Assembly: GCF_017488845.2 (NCBI RefSeq)
Contig: NZ_CP083370.1
Span: forward strand, 1,240,001 to 1,304,000
DNA length: 64,000 bases
Source of the DNA: Ensifer canadensis
GTDB taxonomy: Bacteria; Pseudomonadota; Alphaproteobacteria; Rhizobiales; Rhizobiaceae
Reading direction: 5' to 3'
The position numbers and the translations under genes were made by a program. The notes beneath the pieces were generated by a model. It did no database searches, was not told where the DNA came from, and saw nothing but the letters and a program-made list of their open reading frames with translations. Positions 53,897 to 62,805 of this stretch are shown piece by piece; the first letter of the stretch is position 1; every line of letters begins with the position of its first letter.

Positions 53897-56737
53897 ATGC
53901 TTGATAAGACCTACGATTCCGCATCCGTCGACCCACGTATCGCCAAGAAGTGGGACGAAGAAAACGCGTTTCGTGCGGGTGCGGGAGCAAAGCCCGGCGC
54001 CGACAGCTTCTGTATCGTGATCCCGCCACCGAACGTGACGGGCTCGCTGCACATGGGCCATGCGCTGAACAACACGCTGCAGGACGTGCTGGTACGGTTC
54101 GAGCGCATGCGCGGCAAGGACGTGCTGTGGCAGCCGGGCATGGACCATGCCGGTATCGCCACGCAGATGGTCGTCGAGCGCAAGCTGATGGAACAACAGC
54201 AGCACCGCCGCCAGATGGGCCGTGAAGCCTTCATCGAGAAGGTCTGGGAGTGGAAGGCCGAATCCGGCGGGTTGATTTTCAACCAGCTGAAGCGGCTTGG
54301 CGCTTCCTGCGACTGGTCGCGCGAGCGCTTCACCATGGACGATGGTCTGTCGGAGGCCGTCCTCGAAGTGTTCGTCTCGCTCTACAAGGAAGGCTTGATC
54401 TATAAGGACAAGCGTCTGGTCAATTGGGACCCGAAGCTGCTGACGGCGATTTCCGACCTGGAGGTCGAGCAGCACGAAATCAACGGAAACCTCTGGTACC
54501 TGCGCTATCCACTCGAGCCGGGTGTCACCTATCAGCATCCGGTCGCCTTCGACGAAGACGGCAAGGCGACGGAATGGGAAACTCGCGACTACCTGGTCGT
54601 TGCCACCACGCGGCCGGAAACGATGCTTGGCGACAGCGGTATTGCCGTCAATCCGGAAGACGCGCGCTACAAGCCGCTCATCGGCAAACACGTCATTCTG
54701 CCGATTGTCGGCCGCCGTATCCCCGTTGTCGGTGACGACTATGCCGATCCGACCGCTGGAACGGGCGCCGTCAAGATTACGCCCGCGCACGATTTCAACG
54801 ATTTCGACGTCGGCAAACGTGCAGGCCTCGCAGCCATCAACATCCTGACCATCGAAGGTCGGATCACCATCAAGGACAATGAGGAGTTCCTCGAGGGCCT
54901 CAGCGACCCCGCGGCCCTGCATGGCGCCTGGGATGAGCTTGAGGGCAAGGACCGTTTCGAAGCGCGCAAGATCATCGTTCGGATCTTCGAGGAAGGCGGC
55001 CTGCTCGACAAGATTGAGCCGCACAAGCACATGGTCCCGCACGGCGACCGTGGCGGGGTGCCGATCGAGCCGCGCCTGACCGAGCAATGGTATGTCGATG
55101 CGAAGACGCTGGCGAAGCCCGCGATCGCATCGGTCAAGGAAGGTCGTACCAACTTCGTCCCGAAGAACTGGGAGAAGACCTATTACGAATGGATGGAGAA
55201 CATCCAGCCCTGGTGCGTCTCGCGCCAACTCTGGTGGGGACACCAGATCCCGGCCTGGTATGGCCCGGACGGCCAGGTCTTCGTAGAGAAGACCGAGGAA
55301 GAGGCGCTGCACGCCGCGATCCAGCACTATCTGGCGCACGAAGGTCCAATGAAGGCCTATGTCGAAGACCTGCTTGAAAACTTCAAGCCGGGCGAGATCC
55401 TGACCCGTGACGAAGACGTGCTGGACACCTGGTTCTCGTCGGCGCTCTGGCCGTTCTCGACGCTCGGCTGGCCGAACGAAACGCCGGAACTCGAAAAATA
55501 CTATCAGACCGATGTTTTGGTCACCGGCTTCGACATCATCTTCTTCTGGGTCGCCCGCATGATGATGATGGGTCTGCATTTCATGAAGGATGCGGACGGT
55601 ACGCCGGTCGAGCCGTTCCACACCGTCTATGTCCACGCGCTCGTTCGCGACAAGAATGGGCAGAAGATGTCGAAGTCCAAGGGCAACGTCATCGACCCCT
55701 TGGAACTGATGGACGAATACGGTGCCGACGCGCTGCGCTTTACCCTGGCGATCATGGCCGCCCAGGGGCGCGACGTGAAGCTCGACACCGCTCGCATTGC
55801 CGGCTACCGCAATTTCGGAACGAAGCTCTGGAACGCCACGCGTTTTGCCCAGATGAACGGCGTCACCAATAGTGACGGCTTCATCCCCGAGGCATCGTCG
55901 CTGACGATCAATCGCTGGATCCTGACCGAGCTCTCACGGACGATCCGCGATGTCACCGAAGCGCTCGAAGGCTTCCGGTTCAACGAGGCCGCTGGCAGTC
56001 TCTATCGGTTCGTCTGGAACCAGTTCTGCGACTGGTACCTCGAACTGCTGAAGCCGGTCTTCAGCGGCGAGGATGAAGCGGCAAAACGCGAATCCCAAGC
56101 TTGTGTCGCCTATGTTCTCGATGAGATCTACAAGCTGCTGCACCCCTTCATGCCCTTCATGACCGAAGAGCTCTGGGATCAGACGGCGGGCGAGGGGCGT
56201 GAGCGCGCGGGCCTGCTCTGCCACGCGGAATGGCCGTCTGCCTCCTACGCCGACGATGCCGCAGCTGACGAGATCAACTGGCTGATCGATCTGGTTTCCG
56301 GCATCCGTTCGGTCCGTTCGGAAATGAACGTCCCGCCGGCAGCGACCGCACCACTCATCGTGGTCGCAGCCAACGCACTGACGCGCGAGCGGCTAGAGCG
56401 GCATGCTTCGGCCATCGGTCGCCTGGCGCGCGTCGAGCATATCGACCATGTGGCGGTGGCGCCGGGCGGCAGCGCGCAGATCGTCGTTGCGGAGGCAACG
56501 TTCTGCCTGCCGCTTGGCAACCTGATCGATCTCTCGGCCGAAAAATCGCGTCTGGAAAAAGCGATCTCCAAGGTCGAAGTCGAGCGGGAACGTATCCTCA
56601 GCAAGCTGGCCAACGAGAAGTTCGTCGCCAATGCAAAGCCGGAGCTGGTCGAAGCCGAGCGTGAACGTCTCGTTGAACTGGATCTGCAGAAGGACTCCCT
56701 CGGCATCGCCTTGGCGCGGGTTGCAGAAGCCGGCTGA
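53897..56737 (+). CDS. valS: Valyl-tRNA synthetase
   Basis: The 946-residue class I enzyme has the HIGH-type motif PPPNVTGSLHMGHALNNT near residue 40 and KMSKSKGN near 593. The editing domain (about 190-330) has ATTRPETMLGD and the C-terminal coiled coil has ISKVEVERERILSKLANEKFVANAKPELVEAER. Full length. No clear Shine-Dalgarno precedes ATG 53897. Confidence 0.97.
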   Translation: MLDKTYDSASVDPRIAKKWDEENAFRAGAGAKPGADSFCIVIPPPNVTGSLHMGHALNNTLQDVLVRFERMRGKDVLWQPGMDHAGIATQMVVERKLMEQQQHRRQMGREAFIEKVWEWKAESGGLIFNQLKRLGASCDWSRERFTMDDGLSEAVLEVFVSLYKEGLIYKDKRLVNWDPKLLTAISDLEVEQHEINGNLWYLRYPLEPGVTYQHPVAFDEDGKATEWETRDYLVVATTRPETMLGDSGIAVNPEDARYKPLIGKHVILPIVGRRIPVVGDDYADPTAGTGAVKITPAHDFNDFDVGKRAGLAAINILTIEGRITIKDNEEFLEGLSDPAALHGAWDELEGKDRFEARKIIVRIFEEGGLLDKIEPHKHMVPHGDRGGVPIEPRLTEQWYVDAKTLAKPAIASVKEGRTNFVPKNWEKTYYEWMENIQPWCVSRQLWWGHQIPAWYGPDGQVFVEKTEEEALHAAIQHYLAHEGPMKAYVEDLLENFKPGEILTRDEDVLDTWFSSALWPFSTLGWPNETPELEKYYQTDVLVTGFDIIFFWVARMMMMGLHFMKDADGTPVEPFHTVYVHALVRDKNGQKMSKSKGNVIDPLELMDEYGADALRFTLAIMAAQGRDVKLDTARIAGYRNFGTKLWNATRFAQMNGVTNSDGFIPEASSLTINRWILTELSRTIRDVTEALEGFRFNEAAGSLYRFVWNQFCDWYLELLKPVFSGEDEAAKRESQACVAYVLDEIYKLLHPFMPFMTEELWDQTAGEGRERAGLLCHAEWPSASYADDAAADEINWLIDLVSGIRSVRSEMNVPPAATAPLIVVAANALTRERLERHASAIGRLARVEHIDHVAVAPGGSAQIVVAEATFCLPLGNLIDLSAEKSRLEKAISKVEVERERILSKLANEKFVANAKPELVEAERERLVELDLQKDSLGIALARVAEAG

Positions 56738-57190
56738 GGGTACTGCAAGCTCTGATCTTGTGTCATCCGCGGCGGAAACGTCGCGGATTTCGCATTTTCT
56801 GGCGAGATCGCTAGAGGTGTCGCCAAGCCGATTCGTTCGGCCAAAACAGTGGCTTTCTGACGCACCGACCTGGGAGTTAGAGCCCCGCTTTCAAACCCAA
56901 ATTCGCGTTTTTTCCTGCAAAAACCAATGCTGTTGTTGTTGAGTAACACTTTCGGGTTATGCTGGTAAAATATCCTAACATTAGTCGATAAATACCCGTA
57001 TTGCGCAAAAATATTTCAAATTGTTTGGATTGTGTTCAGATGATGAGAATCTTACGTAAATTTTATGGCGCACATGAGCACAATACCCCTGGAAAGCGGC
57101 ATTTGCGATTTCACACGATCGTGAGAATACTTTTCGCACAGGCGACGTGAGGTGGATTGTCGCAGATTGAAATGCAGGGGGAGGAGCTTA
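56738..57190. other. 453-base intergenic region valS / fadL-type porin
   Basis: Apart from a terminator near its start, this AT-rich gap shows no credible gene. It contains a perfect 10-bp palindrome CACGATCGTG (57114-57123) about 70 bases before the porin start and a strong ribosome site GGGGGAGG. The long leader-like region may carry regulation of the porin. Confidence 0.5.
56765..56797 (+). terminator. Probable terminator after valS
   Basis: A 9-bp stem ATCCGCGGC/GTCGCGGAT (one G-U pair) with a GGAAAC loop is followed by TTCGCATTTT. Confidence 0.55.
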
Positions 57191-58471
57191 ATGGCTCATG
57201 AGAATTTGAAGCGGGGCGTCTTTGCGTTGGCGGCCGGAATTCTGGTTGCATCGGCGGCGCACGCTGGCGGTCTTGAACGCGGCGGTTACAATATCGACCT
57301 GCTGTTCGACCCGTCGGACTATGCAGCGGAAGCGACGACAACCTATGTCCACCCGCAGCGCGAACTGAAGAACGTCAGGGATACGAATACGACGTCTGCA
57401 GCCTTCCCATTCAACGGAACCGGACCCGGTACTGGCGGTGGCAATCTGAACTCCCGTCCCAATTCTGTCGAAGACACGGAGAGCTATTGGGTGCCGCGTG
57501 TGGGCATCAAGGCCCGCTTCGGAGAGGACGTCGACTGCATGGCTGACTATTCGCAGCCATGGGGAGCTCATACAAATCCGGGCGTAAATTGGGCCGGCGC
57601 CAACAACAACATTGAGACGAAGGTCGAGAGCGACAACTACGCCGCGACTTGCTCATACAAGTTTGACATGGGGCAGGGCCAGTTCCGCGTCATCGGCGGC
57701 GTCTTTTACCAAGAGGTCGGCGGCTTCAAGGAGAGATTGGTACAGGATTTCACGGGTGTGCCGCCGGCATTCGGCGGGTTGCAATCCGGCATCGGCAGGC
57801 TGGATCTCCAAGGTGACGGTTGGGGTTGGCGCGCCGGCGTCGGCTACGAAATACCGGAGTACGCGGTACGCGCAAGCTTGGTCTATAACAGTGCCGTTGA
57901 TCTGGATAATCTGGCGGGTACGATCGATCTGCGCAATGTGCGCGGACCGGCGCCGGTCAACTTCTACGATGTGGCCGGGTTCGCCTCCATGCCGGACTCG
58001 CTCGAGCTCAAAGTTCAATCCGGTATTGCACCTGGCTGGGTCGCGTTCGGTTCGGTCAAGTGGACGGACTGGAGCCAGCTTCAGGTTCTCAAGTTCTGCC
58101 CGCCTTCCGGCGGTACCCTGGAGCAGCCTTGCACCTCGCTCGACCTGCTCTATCGCGACGGCTGGACGATCTCTGGCGGCGTTGGTCACAAGTTCAATGA
58201 ACAGTGGAGCGGTGCCGTCAGCCTAACGTGGGATCGTGGCACGAGCCATGGCTATGGCACACAGTCCGACACTTGGGCGCTGGGCACCGGTGTTGCCTAT
58301 TCGCCCACGAAGAATGTTGAGTTCCGCCTTGCAGGTGCTGTCGGTATCCTGACGAGCGGCAGTTCTGGCGCCGTCAACTTCGACGGCCAGGTCATCGGAG
58401 ACGATGTTTCCTACGACTATGGCAACGACTTCTTCGGTGCGATTTCGACAGCGATCAAAGTAAAATTCTGA
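57191..58471 (+). CDS. FadL/OmpP1/TodX family outer membrane transport protein
   Basis: The 426-residue outer-membrane barrel belongs to the family that imports long-chain fatty acids and other hydrophobic compounds. The signal peptide ends at AHA-G (residues 24-26), and the mature N-terminus GGLERGGYNIDLLFDPSDYA fits the alphaproteobacterial FadL group. The barrel has alternating aromatic strands (WGWRAGVGYEIPEYAVRASLVY) and ends in Phe (IKVKF). Two cysteine pairs (DCMADY...TCSYKF; FCPPSGG...EQPCTSL) may form disulfides in loops. Monocistronic with its own terminator. Substrate unknown. Confidence 0.87.
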   Translation: MAHENLKRGVFALAAGILVASAAHAGGLERGGYNIDLLFDPSDYAAEATTTYVHPQRELKNVRDTNTTSAAFPFNGTGPGTGGGNLNSRPNSVEDTESYWVPRVGIKARFGEDVDCMADYSQPWGAHTNPGVNWAGANNNIETKVESDNYAATCSYKFDMGQGQFRVIGGVFYQEVGGFKERLVQDFTGVPPAFGGLQSGIGRLDLQGDGWGWRAGVGYEIPEYAVRASLVYNSAVDLDNLAGTIDLRNVRGPAPVNFYDVAGFASMPDSLELKVQSGIAPGWVAFGSVKWTDWSQLQVLKFCPPSGGTLEQPCTSLDLLYRDGWTISGGVGHKFNEQWSGAVSLTWDRGTSHGYGTQSDTWALGTGVAYSPTKNVEFRLAGAVGILTSGSSGAVNFDGQVIGDDVSYDYGNDFFGAISTAIKVKF

Positions 58472-58493
58472 TCCTCCATTGATCAGGACGCGC

Positions 58494-58527
58494 AAGGCCC
58501 GGTTTCATCACCGGGCCTTTCTTTTTG
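58494..58527 (+). terminator. Terminator after FadL-type porin
   Basis: A perfect 10-bp stem AAGGCCCGGT/ACCGGGCCTT is followed by TCTTTTT. Confidence 0.9.
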
Positions 58528-58928
58528 CCTTGAGCGACATCTGTTGGTGACTGTTCCGCTCGACGCCAATGTGACGATTCAGCAACACATTTAATGCTAG
58601 AGTTTGCTAGGGTCGGACTCAAGGTCAGTATGTCCATTTCCCGCCACAAACAGGGAGCAGCGATGTTAAGGACAAACGTGCGACTTGAGGATCGGGCCCG
58701 CAATGTTTGTAACGAAATGACGTCATGTGTCGTCTTGAACGAACTGCCGCACTTCCGCGGAAATGGTTCGGTAAGGCTACACACAATGGAGTTTCATTCT
58801 GGACTGAGTGAGCCGGTGTTTTCGGCGGTTTCGGTGAACAAGTGAATGGCAAAGAGTCATTCAGGCGTTTGTGTTTGCAGCGGTGATGAGTTCGGCGTGG
58901 CCGGCTGGAACGGAAGAATTAGACTGTG
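58528..58928. other. 401-base exoR upstream region
   Basis: This long leader/promoter region contains AATGTGAC and a TGACGTCA palindrome. Expression of exoR in Sinorhizobium is reported to be under the ChvI regulator that it restrains, so control sites are expected here. I cannot place the ChvI box with confidence. A 60-codon ORF (58663-58845) with GGGAG is present but unconvincing. Confidence 0.45.
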
Positions 58929-59735
58929 ATGCTTGCGGGTGAACTGAAGTCTCTGAAGGTTGCGATGCTCGGCGTGTCGCTGGTGGTCGGCGGCGCTACG
59001 GCTGGTCCGGCACGTGCCTTTGATCCGGGCACCGGTGTCAGCAAGGAATCCGGTCCGTTTGCCCTGTTCAAATTCGGCTTCTCCGCCTACAAGAACGGCC
59101 GCAAGGACGAAGCGGTCGAAGCCTACCGCTATGCCGCCGAAAAGGGGCATACCGGCTCCCGCTGGGCGCTTGCCAATATGTATGCCTACGGCGACGGCGT
59201 CGCCGAAAACGACCTCGAAGCCTTCAAGATTTACAGCGAGATTGCCCAGCAGGGTGTCGAACCTGGCTCCGAGGATACGGGCTACTTTGTCAACGCGCTG
59301 ATCTCGCTTGCCGGCTACTATCGTCGCGGTATTCCGGACAGCCCCATCAAGTCCGACATGTCGCAGGCACGTCAGCTTTACTTTCAGGCTGCATCGACCT
59401 TCGGCGTATCGGAGGCGCAGTTCCAGTTGGCGCGCATGTTGCTTTCGGGCGAGGGCGGCAACGTCAACGTCCAGCAGGCCAAGAAGTGGCTGAACCGCGC
59501 ACGCAAGAACGGTCATGCCGGCGCCATGGGCGTTTTCGGCAATGTCATTTTCCAGGAAGGTCAGACCATCCGCGGTCTCGCCTACATGACCGCGGCACTC
59601 GATCAATGTTCGCCGAAGGATCGGCCATGGCTGCAGTCGATGCAGGAACAGGCATTTTCTCTGGCAACCGAAGATGATCGCCGTAAGGCGATCAACCTGT
59701 CGCAGAACATGCACACGCAGGGCGACGACGACTAG
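58929..59735 (+). CDS. exoR: ExoR, periplasmic repressor of the ExoS-ChvI system (Sel1 repeats)
   Basis: The 268-residue periplasmic protein has a signal peptide (cleavage near ARA-F at 31) and tandem Sel1-like repeats such as GHTGSRWALANMYAYGDGVAENDLEAFKIYSEIAQQGVEPG. It closely resembles Sinorhizobium ExoR, which holds the ExoS sensor inactive and thereby limits succinoglycan and supports motility; acid or host cues trigger its proteolysis. ATG 58929 gives exactly the 268-residue form; a GTG one codon earlier is possible. It is convergent with xthA, 26 bases away. Confidence 0.96.
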   Translation: MLAGELKSLKVAMLGVSLVVGGATAGPARAFDPGTGVSKESGPFALFKFGFSAYKNGRKDEAVEAYRYAAEKGHTGSRWALANMYAYGDGVAENDLEAFKIYSEIAQQGVEPGSEDTGYFVNALISLAGYYRRGIPDSPIKSDMSQARQLYFQAASTFGVSEAQFQLARMLLSGEGGNVNVQQAKKWLNRARKNGHAGAMGVFGNVIFQEGQTIRGLAYMTAALDQCSPKDRPWLQSMQEQAFSLATEDDRRKAINLSQNMHTQGDDD

Positions 59736-59761
59736 GCGCTGCCCTTGGCGTCACCTCCGCT

Positions 59762-60556
59762 TCAAAGCGGACGTTCGAACGCGAAATAGCCCGCGACCGG
59801 TACGTGGTCGGATGGTTTTTCCCAGGCCCGCACGTGCTTCTCGATCGACGTCGAGACCAGCCTGTCCGCCGCTTCCGGCGATAGCATCAGGTGATCGATC
59901 CGTATCCCGAAATTCTTCGGCCAGCATCCGGCCTGATAGTCCCAGAATGAGTAGAGCGGAACGTCATCCGTGGTCGAGCGCACTGCGTCAGTCAGGCCGA
60001 GATTCCGCAACTGGCGAAAAGCCTGGCGTGTCTCAGGCAGGAACAGCGCATCGTTCTGCCAGACCTTGACGTCCCAGCAGTCGTGTTCCTCGGGGATGAC
60101 ATTGTAGTCGCCGGCAAGAATGAGCGGCTCTTCCAGTTCCAGCCGACGTTGCGCGTAGGCGGAAAGGCGCTCCATCCAGCGCAGTTTGTAAGGGTACTTC
60201 TCGCTATCGACCGGGTTGCCATTTGGCAGGTAGAGCGAGCAGACGCGGATGACGCCGCCGGAGACGGAGAAGACGCCTTCGATAAATCGAGCCTGCTCGT
60301 CCGCGTCGTCGCCCGGCAGACCGCGGTTGACTTCGTCAGGTTTCAGCTTGGAAAGCAGCGCAACGCCGTTGAAGCCTTTCTGGCCGTGCGTTTCGACGTG
60401 ATAGCCGAGCGCTTCGATCTCAAGGCGCGGGAAGTTTTCATCGACCGACTTGATCTCCTGCAGGCAGACGATGTCCGGGTTCGATTCTTTCAACCACGCC
60501 AGCAGGCCGTCGATTCGCGCCTTGACGCCATTGATGTTCCAGGTGGCAATCTTCAT
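59762..60556 (-). CDS. xthA: Exodeoxyribonuclease III
   Basis: The 264-residue AP endonuclease/3'-5' exonuclease of the EEP fold repairs abasic sites. Motifs are ATWNINGVKARIDGLLAWL, CLQEIKS (metal Glu), LAGDYNVIPEEHD and the C-terminal SDHVPVAGYF (catalytic Asp-His). The start has no long alternative. It is convergent with exoR. Confidence 0.95.
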   Translation of the reverse strand: MKIATWNINGVKARIDGLLAWLKESNPDIVCLQEIKSVDENFPRLEIEALGYHVETHGQKGFNGVALLSKLKPDEVNRGLPGDDADEQARFIEGVFSVSGGVIRVCSLYLPNGNPVDSEKYPYKLRWMERLSAYAQRRLELEEPLILAGDYNVIPEEHDCWDVKVWQNDALFLPETRQAFRQLRNLGLTDAVRSTTDDVPLYSFWDYQAGCWPKNFGIRIDHLMLSPEAADRLVSTSIEKHVRAWEKPSDHVPVAGYFAFERPL

Positions 60557-60726
60557 GGCTCGAAACGCCCTTCCATGTCAGTGAATCCTTCCGGACGGCT
60601 TCTTGTAACGACTCGGGATTCGTTTGACAAATCCGATACCTGCGGTCTTTTCGCGGAGAAAGGCCCCGTACATCAATAACGGGCAGCGCTTTTCACGCAC
60701 TTGCCGTATGCGGGCATGCCGTTGAA

Positions 60727-60754
60727 TTGATTCCCACCCGCCGAAGGCTATAGT
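60727..60754 (+). promoter_or_regulatory. Promoter abutting the cls start codon
   Basis: TTGATT and TATAGT are separated by 16 bases, and the -10 ends only seven bases before the cls ATG. The predicted transcript start therefore falls at or within two bases of the ATG, and no Shine-Dalgarno is present. Confidence 0.5.
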
Positions 60755-60761
60755 CCCCCAC

Positions 60762-62225
60762 ATGATCGACCTCATCCAGAACTATTGGCCGCATTTCCTC
60801 GTTTTCCTGTCTTTCGTCTTGGGCGTGCCGGCGGCCATCCATGCCGCCATGACCAAGGACGATGTTCGGGCGGCAGCCGGTTGGGTCGGCGTCGTGCTGC
60901 TGTCACCGATTGTTGGGGCGGTCGTCTATGGTGTTGCCGGCATTAACCGCATCCGCCGCTCGTCCATCGGCATGCAACGCTCGTTGCTGCGCGGCCGCGG
61001 CCCCGATCAGTTCGGGCGCTTCGATGTATCCGATGCCGAGATTGGCACGCGTTTCGGCCAACGATTCTCGGCAATGAAAATCCTCGGTGACCGGGTGTCG
61101 CGGCATGCGATGTCCACAGGCAACCGCATAAGCATGCTCGAGGGCGGGGATGCGGCCTATACCGCCATGCTGCATGAGATCACCCACGCGCGCCGCAGCA
61201 TCCTGCTTGAAAGTTACATCTTCGATCGAGACGCGCTCGGCTTGCGCTTCGCCGATGCATTGATAGCGGCGCGTGGGCGAGGGGTCGAGGTACGGGTGCT
61301 GATCGATGCGGTGGGCGCACGCTACTCCGTACCGAGCATCGTCGGTTATCTCAAGGCTGCGAGCGTGCCCACGGCCGTCTTCAACGGCAACATCATCATG
61401 GGGCTCAGATTGCCCTATGCCAATCTGCGCACGCACCGGAAGATCCTGGTCGTCGATGGCAAGGTCGCCTTTGCCGGCGGCATGAACATCCGCGCCGGCT
61501 TCACCACCGAAATCGCCGGTCCCGAAGCGGCCTATGACACCCATTTCCGCATCACCGGGCCTGTCGTTGCCGACATCTTCCAGGTTTCTGCCGAGGATTG
61601 GCAGTTTTCGACGGGTGAACTTCTGGCAAGTGACACGTGGAAAATCGAGCCGACCTCGCCGGCGGCAAAGGCGCCCGGCATTCTGATGCGCGCTGTACCG
61701 TCGGGGCCCGACAAAACGAATGAAACCAATCACAAGATGCTGATGGGTGCGTTCTCGGTGGCGCGAAAGAACATTCGACTGATGTCGCCCTATTTTCTTC
61801 CTGACCGGGAGTTGATCAGCGCGCTTGTGACGGCCGCCCGCCGTGGCGTAGAGGTGGATATTGTCGTGCCCGCGGTCAACAATCTGCTGCTGGTCGACCG
61901 CGCCATGACAGCGCAGTTCGATCAGGTGTTGAAGGGGCATTGCCGCGTCTGGCGCGCAAAGGGTGCCTTCAATCACTCCAAGCTGCTCGCCGTTGATGAG
62001 ACTTGGGCCTATGTCGGCTCGACGAACCTCGATCCGCGGTCGCTACGCCTCAACTTCGAATTCGATCTCGAAGTGCTCGATGACGGCTTCGCACGCGATG
62101 TCAGCAGCCGCATCGCCGCAATCGCGGAGTCTGCGGAAGAGGTGACGCTAAAGGATTTGAATGCCCAGCCTTTAGCTGCGCGCTTGGCAAACCGCCTGCT
62201 CTGGCTGGGATCGCCATATCTGTAG
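60762..62225 (+). CDS. cls: Cardiolipin synthase (phospholipase D type)
   Basis: The 487-residue membrane enzyme has two N-terminal helices (about 8-58) followed by two phospholipase D domains. The HKD motifs are HRKILVVDGKVAFAGGMN near residue 227 and NHSKLLAVDETWAYVGSTN near 405. It joins two phosphatidylglycerols to cardiolipin. The ATG lies just after a -10 box, so the message may be leaderless. It is convergent with erpA. Confidence 0.94.
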   Translation: MIDLIQNYWPHFLVFLSFVLGVPAAIHAAMTKDDVRAAAGWVGVVLLSPIVGAVVYGVAGINRIRRSSIGMQRSLLRGRGPDQFGRFDVSDAEIGTRFGQRFSAMKILGDRVSRHAMSTGNRISMLEGGDAAYTAMLHEITHARRSILLESYIFDRDALGLRFADALIAARGRGVEVRVLIDAVGARYSVPSIVGYLKAASVPTAVFNGNIIMGLRLPYANLRTHRKILVVDGKVAFAGGMNIRAGFTTEIAGPEAAYDTHFRITGPVVADIFQVSAEDWQFSTGELLASDTWKIEPTSPAAKAPGILMRAVPSGPDKTNETNHKMLMGAFSVARKNIRLMSPYFLPDRELISALVTAARRGVEVDIVVPAVNNLLLVDRAMTAQFDQVLKGHCRVWRAKGAFNHSKLLAVDETWAYVGSTNLDPRSLRLNFEFDLEVLDDGFARDVSSRIAAIAESAEEVTLKDLNAQPLAARLANRLLWLGSPYL

Positions 62226-62259
62226 CAATGAGCGGCGCACGGGAATGCGCCCGCTTGGG

Positions 62260-62592
62260 TCAGATGGAAAAACTCGTTCCGCATCCGCAGCTTGCGACAG
62301 CATTCGGATTCTTTATCTGAAAGGACTGGCCGAGCAGGTTGTCGATGAAGTCGATCTCCGAGCCACCCATATAGACGAGCGACAAGCTGTCGATCAGGAC
62401 CTTGGCATCGTCCTTTTCAAGCACGAGGTCGTCGTCGTTCGCATCGTCGACCAGATCAAATTTGTACGAGAAGCCCGAGCAGCCACCGCCCTCGACGGAA
62501 ACCCGCATGGCATTCTTATGGCCGTCCGAATGCAGAATGGTGGCGATCCGCTTGGCGGCCGCGTCGGAAAGGGTCACTGTTTCCTGTGTCAT
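62260..62592 (-). CDS. erpA: Iron-sulfur cluster insertion protein ErpA (A-type carrier)
   Basis: The 110-residue A-type carrier has the three conserved cysteines in GGGCSGFSYKF and CGCGTSFSI, which hold a [2Fe-2S] or [4Fe-4S] cluster for transfer to target proteins. Length and motif spacing fit ErpA better than SufA/IscA, though the groups are close. It has a strong AGGAGG site and a good promoter, and is divergent from dgt. Confidence 0.9.
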   Translation of the reverse strand: MTQETVTLSDAAAKRIATILHSDGHKNAMRVSVEGGGCSGFSYKFDLVDDANDDDLVLEKDDAKVLIDSLSLVYMGGSEIDFIDNLLGQSFQIKNPNAVASCGCGTSFSI

Positions 62593-62640
62593 ATTTGCCT
62601 CCTGCCGGGGTCAAGAACCGGAGAGATTCGTTTTCATTGC

Positions 62641-62669
62641 ATATTCGGCACTTGGCCGGTTTCGACAAG
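62641..62669 (-). promoter_or_regulatory. Candidate erpA promoter
   Basis: On the minus strand, CTTGTC and GAATAT are 17 bases apart, close to the rhizobial CTTGAC-N17-CTATAT pattern, and place the transcript start about 40 bases before erpA. Confidence 0.45.
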
Positions 62670-62805
62670 TCTTTTAATGTCGAGCGCCAAACCGTTGCTT
62701 TGACTTCCGGAATCGGTCGATGTTTGGTCGACGCTTTCCCGTAGCTTTCACTATAGGTATGAAGGCTTGAATGTCCCGTCAATGGGGCGACCACGCAGGT
62801 GTGAA

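Noticed and set aside
57114..57123. CACGATCGTG palindrome before the FadL-type porin as an operator
   Set aside because: Ten bases is short enough to occur by chance, and no flanking symmetry extends it. It is mentioned only in the gap description.
59756..59771. TCCGCTT/AAGCGGA hairpin between exoR and xthA as a terminator
   Set aside because: A two-base loop and no T run on either strand; it overlaps the xthA stop codon and is probably coding constraint.
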